Position numbers and translations under genes: made by a program. From Corylus avellana (taxonomy: Eukaryota > Streptophyta > Magnoliopsida > Fagales > Betulaceae), in contig NC_081541.1 of the NCBI RefSeq assembly GCF_901000735.1, forward strand, positions 43,788,263 to 43,852,262: 64,000 nucleotides of DNA. Direction: 5' to 3'. Every line of letters begins with the position of its first letter. The first letter of the stretch is position 1. Below the pieces are notes generated by a model. That model did not search any database. It saw nothing but the letters and a program-made list of their open reading frames with translations, and was not told where the DNA came from. Positions 32,994-42,467 of the stretch are shown here, one piece after another.

Positions 32994-34086
32994 GGCGTGA
33001 AGAATTTTTTAAGTAAAAAAAAAAAAAAAACTGCTTTTATTATTATTATTATTTATTTCTCTCTTAGGACACCATTTATTATAATGAGATTTGGGTGATG
33101 GAGGGGGAAGTAAGGCTAAGCGTAGGTTGGTAATGTCGGTTTCGGTAAAAAAAATTTATTTTTGCCTTTCGAACCGACAATGTCATTAAAATCGGTAATT
33201 TCACTGACTTATTCTACTAAATTTTATTTTATTTCGCCTTTCGAACTGAATGGTGGTCGGTAAAGTCGGTTCGATCGGTAAAGACGGTATGTGAAAAAAA
33301 TGTAAAATTTGTCGATAGAGTTGGTTTGTCTTGGTCTGTAAAGTCGGTTCAGTTAGAAAATTCTCTTTTGCCTACCACACCGAAAAATTCAGAATATAAA
33401 AAATTATGCCACCTCCTGTCTGCCATCTAGTCGATCGAAAGTCGGTCGGTTGGCCGTTAGTCAGTGAATTTGCTCAAACCTAGAGGGAAGTAACAATTTT
33501 TCTTTAGAGTGAACCTCTTTGGATATGGATAGCATCAGCAATATGTCTTTCTTCTAAATATTTATAGACAAAGTTTTCTACTTTCTCCAAGAGTTTATTC
33601 AACTAACTCGTGTAAAAATGCACGTGAAAATAAAATGTATTTTGGACACATAATAATTTAATAGACTGAAATAGAGAAAATTCCTCAAACTCATTTGAAA
33701 TAAAACTATGTTCAATATTCCTTTGTTTACTAAACTTATTTAAGATAAGCTTTTTTTTTTTTTTTTAATTGAATGAGAAAATGGTTATAAGGGAGGATCC
33801 TTCCCTTTCTTGATCCTAATAATTAAATTCTCTAATGCTATACAAAATTGAAACTTATAAATTAACTCATCAATAGCCAATCCAAATCGTACAAACTAAA
33901 TTTTGTGAGTGTCACATGTAGACCAGTTCTCTTGCATGTCCAAATAACCAAGCTGATAGCAATATCTCCTGTCGACATTCCTCATGCACCTGTTGAACAA
34001 AGGATGCCAAGTCAAAGGTCATCATTAGAAATATTATAAGGATTTTATTATCCTTTCTGAAATTAAACTATTTGTTTACGAAATAG
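32994..34086. repeat. Tandem unit, F-box 3' flank module, copy C, cut by gap 3
   Basis: Matches 18281-19382 nearly base for base and ends at ACGAAATAG, about 380 bp short of where an F-box 3' end would follow. This implies another F-box copy in the gap, or that the contig belongs beside one already present. Confidence 0.75.
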
Positions 34087-34186
34087 NNNNNNNNNNNNNN
34101 NNNNNNNNNNNNNNNNNNNNNNNNNNNNNNNNNNNNNNNNNNNNNNNNNNNNNNNNNNNNNNNNNNNNNNNNNNNNNNNNNNNNNN
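34087..34186. other. Assembly gap 3 (100 N)
   Basis: Exactly 100 N. From the unit map the flanks correspond to 19382 and 31768, so about 6.7 kb including an F-box gene would be expected between them in a regular tandem array. Confidence 0.98.
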
Positions 34187-35024
34187 CCATTCGATATGTA
34201 TGTTATTGCTATTGATGGTTGGAATTTTGGTTTACTGTCGGTTGGGTGACCCAACTGGGTACCTTGGTGTACAAGTTTCTACATCAAACCAATATAAAAA
34301 ATAAAAAAATAGTCATCACTTGGCTGTAGACCACGCCTCATAAAATCGTATCACTAGTTCGAATCTCACATCTTCCCTTTACAAACCTTCGTGATGTTCT
34401 CTACATCTTCAACTAGAGAAAATTGCTCGAGAGCAATCCTTGTAAAAATCTCACTTCACTAGTTTTGTGATTCCAAAATTAATTCACAATATGCTTGAGG
34501 TGTTTTATGAAATTTTCTTCCAGAAGAGAAGAGGGAAATCAAACAAAAAAAAAAGGTGTTTGCCAAAATCATCACTCAGTTGAGGACTCCTCCACACCAA
34601 ATTCAAACAAAACCCATATAACCAAGAATCGGTTGGTTCTGTACACGGATATCCAATCCTTTCGAGTAGAAAACCAACCATTGCAAGTAATCGTCAAATT
34701 AACAGAGTAAAAACCCAAAAAATGAATACCATCAACAATGGGCGTAGTTCGGAATACCTCGTTGCCGAAATCGAATTCAACAAATTTGTCATGCCTATAA
34801 TTTTCCTCAGAACAAATTTGGTGTCTACTAAAGCAAACAATTCCCGACAGGTACGACGGCTGGAGCTTGAAGGAGGAGCTGTAATGAATCTCTGAAGAGG
34901 TGGTGTCTTATTTAGCGTTTGTGCGTGGGGAGATCGAAACACGTGGCTTAGCGCTTTTGGTTCATCAAACCTAAACCTAATAGATGATGATGATGGGCCA
35001 ATTTATAATGAGGGTCAATTTAAT
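34187..35024. repeat. Tandem unit, relic module, partial copy D
   Basis: Nearly identical to 31768-32602, while the DNA from the MITE onward (35025+) is clearly more diverged. It includes the SINE-like fragment at 34310-34400. Confidence 0.75.
34577..34942 (-). pseudogene. Internally deleted F-box gene relic, copy D
   Basis: Same open frame and gene structure as 32148-32520, with EVFRTTPIVDG and IWVLFEFGVE readable and no F-box. Confidence 0.6.
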
Positions 35025-35481
35025 GGAACAGGATCCTCTTCAGTCCATTATGGACTGAAGAATATTCAGTTCATAGCTAGGATTTCACTTCAAAAATTCT
35101 ATGACCACAAATGAGACACATATCCCACTAATAAAAATAATAATAAAACATTATTTTAAATTAAAAAAAAATTAAAAAAAAAAAGAAAAGAAAAGAAGGG
35201 GGTGGCCATTTTGGGTAGGGGGTGGCTCAATGGCCGGCCAGGGGGTGGTTCGGCAGCCCCCTGGCCGGCCATTCCTACCCAAAATGGGGGTGGCCGGCCA
35301 CCCCCTTCTTTCTTTTCTTTTTTTTTTCTTAATTTTTTTATTAATTTTTTTAAAAAAATTAAAATAATATTTTATTAGTAGGATATGTGTCCCATTTATG
35401 ACCATAAGATTTCTGAAATGAAATCCTAGCTATGAACTGAATATTCTCCAGTCCATAATGGACTGGAGAGGATCTTGTTCC
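35025..35481. mobile_element. MULE-type hairpin MITE, copy D, intact
   Basis: 457 bp with perfect CAATTTAAT duplications (35016-35024, 35482-35490), arms beginning GGAACAGGATCCTC and GGAACAAGATCCTC, and a strong central hairpin of GGGGGTGGCC/GGCCGGCC blocks (35200-35310). It is the best reference for the family in this window. Confidence 0.8.
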
Positions 35482-35490
35482 CAATTTAAT

Positions 35491-36718
35491 GACGTGATGA
35501 ATTTTTTAAGTAAAAAAAAAAAAGCTGCTTTTATTATTATTATTATTTATTTCTCTCTTCGAACACCATTTATTATAACGAGATTTGGGTGATGGAGGGG
35601 GAAGTAGGGCTAAGCGTAGGTTGGTAATGTCGGTTTCGGTAAAAAAAATTTATTTTTGCCTTTCGAACCGACAATGTCATTAAAATCGGTAATTTCACTG
35701 ACTTATTCTACCAAATTTTATTTTATTTCGCCTTTCGAACCGAATGTCGGTCGGTAAAGTCAGTTCGATCGATAAAGACGGTATGTGAAAAAAATGTAAA
35801 ATTTGTCGGTAAAGTTGGTTTGTATTGGTATGTAAAGTCGGTTCAGTTAGAAAATTCTCTTTTGCCTACCACACCGAAAAATTCAGAATAGAAAAAATCA
35901 TGCCACCTCCTGTCTGCCATCTAGCCGATCGAAAGTCAGTCGGTTGGCCGTTAGTCAGTGAATTTGCTCAAACCTAGAGGGAAGTAACAATTTTTCTTTA
36001 GAGTGAACCTCTTTGGATATGGATAGCATTGGCAATATGTCTTTCTTCTAAATATTTATAGACAAAGTTTTCAAATTTCTCCGAGAGTTTATTCAACTAA
36101 CTCGTGTAAAAATGCATGTGAAAATAAAATGTATTTTGGACACAAATAATTTAATAGACTGAAATAGAGAAAATTCCTCAAACTCATTTGAAATAAAACT
36201 TTGTTCAATATTTTTTTGTTTACTAAACTTATTTAAGATAAGCTGGTTTTTTTTCTTTTTTTTTTTTTAATTGAATGAGAAAATGGTTAAAAGGGAGGAT
36301 CTTCCCATTCTTGATCCTTATAATTAAATTCTCTAATGCTATACAAAATTGAAACTTATAATTAACTCATCAATAGCAAATCCAAATCAAACAAACTAAA
36401 TTTTGTGAGTGTCACATGTAGGCCAGTTCTCTTGCATGTCCAAATAACCAAGCTGATAGCAATATGTCAACATTCCTCATGCACCTGTTGAACAAAGGAT
36501 GCCAAGTCAGTGAATGAAGGTCATCATTAGAAATATTATCAGGATTTTCAAAAAGTATATTATCCTTTTTTAAATTAAACTATTTGTTTACGAAATAGCA
36601 ATGCCACACGCTATCTAAATAAAGGCCAACAATTAGATTTCATGAATAGACTTCCGAAAAATATGAGTAAATCTATATTGAAATTATAGAAAACAAACAA
36701 AAAGACAATGGAATGCAG
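35491..36718. repeat. Tandem unit, F-box 3' flank module, copy D
   Basis: A diverged version of 18281-19763 (base changes, a 14-bp insertion near 36505, a shortened end). It includes the GTCGGT-rich repeat at 35616-35985. Confidence 0.75.
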
Positions 36719-38071
36719 TCATACCTCAAGATTAAGATTGTAATGCAAGTGGAGATTAAGATTGTAATGCAAGTGGTGCATGTGCTTCGATGAAGCCAAG
36801 TTCAAATTAATCAAGCTCGAACACACGTAGGGAAAAACCTGTAACACTAGGTTATCCCCATCCCTAGTATCCAAATTCAAAATCTCATCGCCATCATCGA
36901 TTTTATCTCCACCAACTCTATTCCTATGAACTTGAAGAACATCTTTCTCTGAATGGCTTAACAGATCGTACAACACCAGCTTCCCCTCTGCATTCTGCAT
37001 AAATAATGCACGATTTCTCCAAAGCCCCATCGGTCTTTCCGGAAAATCTAGTGAGAGTGGAATATCAATAAGTTTAGTCCACGAATCCTTCACACCAAAT
37101 TCAAACAAAACCCATATACCCAAAGATCGGGAGGTTCTTTCCCAGAGTCTATACCCAAGAGCACCAGTGATTAGCCTTTCCTTTGGAAAACCTATTATAG
37201 CAACAAACCCATTGAAGACTGTGAAATTGACAGAGTAGAAATCATTATAATGAAAACCGTCGGGAAGTGGAGTGGTACGGAACACCTCTTCGTTGAAGTC
37301 GAAAGCAACAATTTTCTCATTATCATACTCTGTATTCGGACGAAATTTATTAGCACTTTCACAAAGCACCACCCACCAGAAAAAAAAACCATCGGAAGCA
37401 GTGGTAGGAAAATAATTATAATATATTTTCTCATCAAAGGGCACAAAGATGTCAAGCCGCCGCCAAGTCCGAGTGCTTAGGCGGAATACTTCCGCCCGGC
37501 GTTTCGATCTACCTTTGCGATCAACAAAATCATAAATGCTCAACACCTTGAAGTCGTTGGATCTCCGGTCGAAACCGAACCCAACGGCATCGGGATAAAC
37601 GGAAACTGGAGAAGAATTCATCCGATAAAAATTCATCTGAGCGTGGGGCGGGAGAGTATTGAGTCCCTCCGACGTGGCGGGGTTCCAAAGGTAGATGTAG
37701 CGCGTGCTTCGGTCGCGGAGACAGAGCAAACCGTTACAGGAAGCCACAAGCGTAAGATGTTGAAGAAATCCACCCAAATCTTCTAGAGTAATTTTAGCCT
37801 GGCACTTCAGGGTGTCGTGAGATAGGAAATAGAACATGTGCTTCAAGTCGTCTGGTCCGTGTTTAGCTTTGACGAGAAGAAGAGGAGGAGAATTGGGCTC
37901 TCCGAGAATCGATCGGATTTGGTTGAAGGGGTTGTTTGGGCCAAACAAATCAGGATTTCCGATCAAATTTCGCCAGATTTTGCAAACGCACCTGAATCGG
38001 AATAGCGATTTCGGAGGCAGCCGGTTGAGTATTTCCGTCACCAGTTCCTCGTGAAAATAGGAGGTTGACAT
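36719..38071 (-). CDS. F-box protein with F-box-associated domain (CPR1-like), copy D
   Basis: 450 codons, intact. It has the same F-box (PPKSLFRFRCVCKIW) and F-box-associated domain as copies B and C, hence a likely SCF ubiquitin-ligase substrate adaptor. Differences from B: an 8-residue deletion (SFDPTRCP absent before VSVYPDAV), NRALFMQN instead of NALFMQN, and a different C-terminus in which a 24-bp tandem duplication (36729-36776) repeats the LHYNLN motif before LEV-stop. From about 37065 to 37590 I see no base difference from copy B, against many in the flanks, which suggests gene conversion. The G-box of the other promoters is CACGTC here. This copy is on contig 4 and so is independent of the duplicated-contig question. 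Confidence 0.88.
   Translation of the reverse strand: MSTSYFHEELVTEILNRLPPKSLFRFRCVCKIWRNLIGNPDLFGPNNPFNQIRSILGEPNSPPLLLVKAKHGPDDLKHMFYFLSHDTLKCQAKITLEDLGGFLQHLTLVASCNGLLCLRDRSTRYIYLWNPATSEGLNTLPPHAQMNFYRMNSSPVSVYPDAVGFGFDRRSNDFKVLSIYDFVDRKGRSKRRAEVFRLSTRTWRRLDIFVPFDEKIYYNYFPTTASDGFFFWWVVLCESANKFRPNTEYDNEKIVAFDFNEEVFRTTPLPDGFHYNDFYSVNFTVFNGFVAIIGFPKERLITGALGYRLWERTSRSLGIWVLFEFGVKDSWTKLIDIPLSLDFPERPMGLWRNRALFMQNAEGKLVLYDLLSHSEKDVLQVHRNRVGGDKIDDGDEILNLDTRDGDNLVLQVFPYVCSSLINLNLASSKHMHHLHYNLNLHLHYNLNLEV
36729..36776. repeat. 24-bp tandem duplication in the F-box D tail
   Basis: Two perfect head-to-tail units starting AGATTAAGATTGTAATGC, in frame, adding eight residues at the C-terminus. Copies B and C have one partial unit. 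Confidence 0.85.
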
Positions 38072-38114
38072 TGGAGATGAAGGAGCTGGTAGCGAGAAAC
38101 GACGAATATCTTAT

Positions 38115-38172
38115 TTAGGGTTTGTGGTGGGTGGGAGATTCAAAGGGACGAGAAACACGTCGGTTTATAAAA
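38115..38172 (-). promoter_or_regulatory. Promoter of F-box copy D: telo-box and TATA, G-box lost
   Basis: TTAGGGTTT (38115-38123, plus strand) and TTTATAAAA (38164-38172) are kept. The CACGTG of copies B and C reads CACGTC here, and about 10 bp between telo-box and G-box is deleted. Confidence 0.5.
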
Positions 38173-38504
38173 GGAAGGCATGGGCCGTTGTTGGGCTTCG
38201 ACTCTACCAAGCAATAAGCATGCAGTGCAGCATCTCTTTCATGTTCGGTAGAGACTCTGATCCGAGTAGGATGCCTTATTTGGTTGTACGCTTTTTTCTG
38301 TCCAAAAAAAAACAAGGATAGTCAACAAGTTGGCATATATCTAAAACTAAATCTTGCATTTATTCTCCTAAATGGAGTCAAATTAAGCAGCTCCATATGC
38401 AAAATAGTTTTTGCCGCTAATGAAAATAAATAATTTATTAATGAACCTTTTATCACTACCCCACAGATAATCTAATAATTGAAAAGTCTTCTTTTGTAAA
38501 TCTA

Positions 38505-38612
38505 AAGCTAGACCTCGTGGATTCTGCCTTTTGATATGCTTTCCATAGCACCCAAACAAACAAGTCACAAGATAATTGCTTCCCTCATGTTTTTTTCACG
38601 CAATCATGTGTG
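38505..38612 (-). pseudogene. Relic of cysteine-rich peptide gene, copy D
   Basis: The minus strand reads VTCLFGCYGKHIKRQ, matching CLFGCYK of the 4067-4454 pseudogene. The upstream part is frameshifted. The 61-codon open frame that runs on from it is not a full gene. Confidence 0.55.
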
Positions 38613-40394
38613 AAAACTAATGTGCTACTCTGTAGGATTTAGCTGTCTCCAAGTTTTTATTAATAATAATAATTTTATTATTATAAAAAGATGTGTTATA
38701 AACACGAAGGAAATGCTTAATTTTCAGCCAACTTTTACAACTCAATATAAATACACATTGTCTAGAATCCATAGGAACCCACAATGCCATAGAAGAGAAC
38801 TCAAATTTTATCAATAAAGTGTCTGTCTGAATGCAAGCATTTGAAGAGGTTCTAAATTAAAACATATAGACTAGTAGGGATCTCCACACAAAAAACCCTT
38901 AAACTTCATAATCTATGTTGGCATCATATCATTCTGAAGGTCTGATCCGAGTAGAATGCCTTATTTAATTAGCTGCCCCTCTACACTCTTTTCTGCCCAC
39001 AAAAATAAAAAAAAAAATAAAAAAGGAAAAAAGATGATCATTTACTATTGAAAATACAATAATCAAAATAAATTATCTGAGATCAAAGAATCTTGCATGT
39101 ATCAAATATTTGCTTAATAGCCTTTCAAAAATAAAGAATCAACTTAATGGTTCATCAGTAATGCTACATATTACATTTTTATCATATTCTCATTTTGCTA
39201 GGTTGATGGGTACTGCCACATCAAGCCTTAGACTTTTATTTTTTAAAAAACAAGGGTCAGCTAAGGGTTGATGGGCACTGTCACATTAGTCCAGTAAGAT
39301 AGGGTGAGATAAAAATGTAGTATATATCATTACTTATTGTCCATTCCGAGCTTGTTATAACCCATATTTTATTATTTTTATCCCATAAGTATTTCATAAT
39401 GGTGATGTAGCAGTCACAACTAATCATTGGATTTTTTTTGTTTTTGTTTTTAACAATGATTGATCTAAGAGTTGGTTAAGACTAGTACACGAGTATTGTG
39501 GGACAATTATAAGATAAAAATGCAGTTTGTAGCAATATTACTTATATCAAAGGAAAATGCTAGGCTCATAACAAAATCTACATCTTACATTTATTATCCT
39601 AAATGAAGTCCAACCAACAAGCTAGCAAAATAGAACTCTATATGCAAAATAGTTTTTTGTGGTAAATAAAAATAAATAATAATTCATCACAATATATATA
39701 TATATATTCAATTAAATAAGTGTCACAAGGTTGCCAAAAATCTTTTATGTTGGCCTTTGATTCTTTGAACTCGTAAATCATACATTTAGTTTCCAATCAA
39801 GAAGTGTGAGCGGAGGATAATCCAATAGTCACAGTATACTCTATTAAGGCACCCATTTAAAAGCAATATCCCTTATAAGGATTACGAGCTTCCAAAAACG
39901 CTATTATGTTAACTTACACTTCATTTTTTTCAAAAGATAAACTCATTTTTCGGATAAACATGTGAAGAGTTTTTATCCAAAAGTCAGAATATAATGAAAT
40001 TGCCCATTTGAAAAGTTGAAGGGATCATTTATTTTTAACTGTTAGCCATAATTCCATCTTTAATTGCAAGTATATATGTAGAGCCATGTGTTGGAATATA
40101 TATAGAGTCATGTAGATAAATATGAAGCCAATAGATAAATCAATTGAATCACATTAAGGTGTGTGACTTTGGGTGGAAACAATTAAACAAATGCATTGAT
40201 TCAATGTTTTTGCGACCCCAAGTGCCTTGATTCAATGTTCAAGTAAAATGAAGAGTAGTTATTTTATGTTTAAGATTTAATATTATTGTATCTATCGTGT
40301 AAATAATGCCATGTGATAAATATGTTGACACATTTTTTAAAAAATAAAAATGATCCTTTATACAAGGCAGGCACTTCAGAGAACAATTGAGTCA

Positions 40395-40513
40395 CCAATG
40401 GGTAGCTCAATCGGCTATGGACCACGCCTAATAAAGTAAAGGTCACTAATTCGAATCTCTCACTTCCCTTGTGTGGACATGTCAAAAAAATAAAAATAAA
40501 TAAATAAATAGTG
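40395..40513 (+). mobile_element. tRNA-derived SINE inserted in unit D
   Basis: A box GGTAGCTCAATCGG and B box AATTCGAATC lie about 40 bp apart, followed by TGTGGACATGTC and an A-rich (AAAT)n tail. The equivalent place in copies I (14430) and B (23145) has no insertion, so this is a recent or unit-specific event. Confidence 0.7.
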
Positions 40514-41395
40514 AATCTAATCTTCTTGGAACACCTTTTCTAATATAAGAAATAATTTAATCTTCATGGAATTTATCATATGCTAGGCAACAATTAAGAA
40601 CTCATTTGTACGATAAACCAATGTTTCAAAAGTGGGACTGCATTTTATTAAGTTAAGACCATTTACATTCCGTTCTTCAAATTTTAGCTAAAGAATTACA
40701 TTTTTAAATTTAAAGTATCAACTTTTTTAATTACCTATATTTCACTTTCTATTTTAGGCTTATAGCTATCCACTTTCACTATTTTCAAAGATGCAAGAGA
40801 ATCATATTATTTTTTTATCAGTTTATTTGTACATTTGTTGAGCTACATTGTTTAATAAATTTGCTGCATTATGGCAGCTAGCTTTTTTTTTAAAAAAAAA
40901 GAAATTGTCAAAGCTAAAATGGCTAGTAAGATGGGGTTACTTTTTGCCCATTTTTGCTACCGGGCTAGCTAATATAACATTTGGATAGCCCAACTTAACC
41001 AAAGGCGTCAAGATCATTTTCATTTCAAGTAAAATGAGGAAGAGCCATTTAATGATCAAAATTTTATTTTATTGTATTTAACTATGTACATGATATCACA
41101 TCATTTGAAAATTATACACCGTTATAAAACAAAATCTTGATTATAAAATATCTCCCCTCCATTTGAATAATTAGATCAAAGGTCTATACTTACAAACCTA
41201 ATATACATAAAAGATATTGAAGATATTAATAATTATTTAAATTAAAGCTTGAGCCAATAGAAATAAATAAATTTAATTATTTAATCAATATTTTAACAAA
41301 GTAAACTTATATTCTCTAATGTCTATATGAATCTAAATTAATGGGACCTATAATGTGGAATTCGTAGGATTTAATTTTTAGTGTTATGCTTACCT

Positions 41396-41591
41396 CTCGG
41401 AGCAATATCCATTAAAAAACAAAAAAGGAAAAAAAGGGTCAAAACAATATCTAGATTTTATATTTGAGCTTAGACCGGTTAAAATAAGATGTCAATATTA
41501 AATCCATGTTCATATTAAAATAAGACTTATATTTTTATAATTTTTGCGACAATAACCTTTAAATATTTAAATATTCTTAAAAGTAGAGGTG

Positions 41592-41626
<35 letters not shown>

Positions 41627-42032
41627 TAATGCCTGGGAACCTCTCGAAGGCACGACCCTTCGGATTCACCCCTGCAGAATAAACTTTGATCTCTTGCACC
41701 GCACCCTTTGAAAGAAAAAAAGTAATGATATAAGTACTTTTGACATGTGTTAGTATGTGATTGAAAGCACCTCAACAACTAAAAAATAATTTTAACATCT
41801 CCCAATCAGGCAATCACATGTTAACACGTTGTAAAAATAGTAAAGTAATTGTAAGACATTTGGAAGTATACCAGCTTTCAAAGTAGAAAAGATAAAAATA
41901 AAGAAAAATGTTATACCCTTTTAACATTTTATCCTACAAATTAGAAATCATTAGATTTATCAGGTCTACCATTAACTTATATGGGGTCCACATAAGCCTA
42001 TAAATCTAATAATTGATTTGTAAGATGAGATG

Positions 42033-42033
<1 letters not shown>
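41396..42033. other. Intergenic between the array and NRPA2
   Basis: (ATTT)n tract near 41597-41620, then a GC-richer remnant (GGCACGACCCTTCGGATTCA, 41650-41710) that looks like an old repeat. A weak hairpin at about 41930-42030 (ACAAATTAGAAATCATTAGA against TCTAATAATTGATTTGT) may be a MITE. No gene is seen. Confidence 0.4.

Positions 42034-42069
<36 letters not shown>
42034..42069. repeat. (AT)n microsatellite
   Basis: About 36 bp of AT dinucleotides. Confidence 0.9.
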
Positions 42070-42072
<3 letters not shown>

Positions 42073-42192
42073 GAAATGCCAAGTGTTCTTTTAATGTTCT
42101 CTTAGTGTCCTCCCAGCTGTGATATGAGTTTTAAAATTATCGTTGAATTTAAGATAATCATTATTGACTTGTAAAACACCTAGCATTTTCCT
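42070..42192. mobile_element. Small MITE in the NRPA2 upstream region
   Basis: GGGAAATGCCAAGTGTT at left pairs with the reverse complement of the right end (GGAAAATGCTAGGTGTT), about 120 bp in all. It ends about 275 bp before the NRPA2 start codon. Confidence 0.5.
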
Positions 42193-42268
42193 AAAAAAAA
42201 ATTGACAACTATCATTTTTCTTAACTATTTTACAACTTGATTACACGTGTCACGTTTGTTAAGAACGA

Positions 42269-42328
42269 TGGGCCCAAATAGTAGAGGTAGCTGGTACTGT
42301 TACAATCTTAGCCCATACCTAAAGCCCA
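42269..42328 (+). promoter_or_regulatory. Site II (TGGGCY) cluster of the NRPA2 promoter
   Basis: TGGGCC at 42269-42274 and AGCCCA at 42310-42315 and 42323-42328: three TGGGCY elements 140-200 bp before the ATG. These TCP-bound elements are typical of plant ribosome-biogenesis and translation genes, which fits an RNA polymerase I subunit. Confidence 0.55.
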
Positions 42329-42467
42329 TTTCATACATCAACCCTACGCCTCTCCCACCCGAAAACGGTTCATGTTCTTGTTTCCCCTTCCAAAACCTCC
42401 TCAAAACCCCAGGCTCTAGTCTCTCACTACTACACAGACCAAAGAAGAGAAAGCTTGAGGAGCAAAG

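Larger units (their letters stand above)
38310..41395. repeat. Tandem unit, upstream module, copy D
   Basis: Homologous to copy I. It lacks only about 740 bp equivalent to roughly 12934-13671, precisely the cysteine-rich gene region (junction near 39690), but keeps the following 13.7-14.2 kb DNA that B and C lost. A SINE (40395-40513) is inserted only here. Confidence 0.8.
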
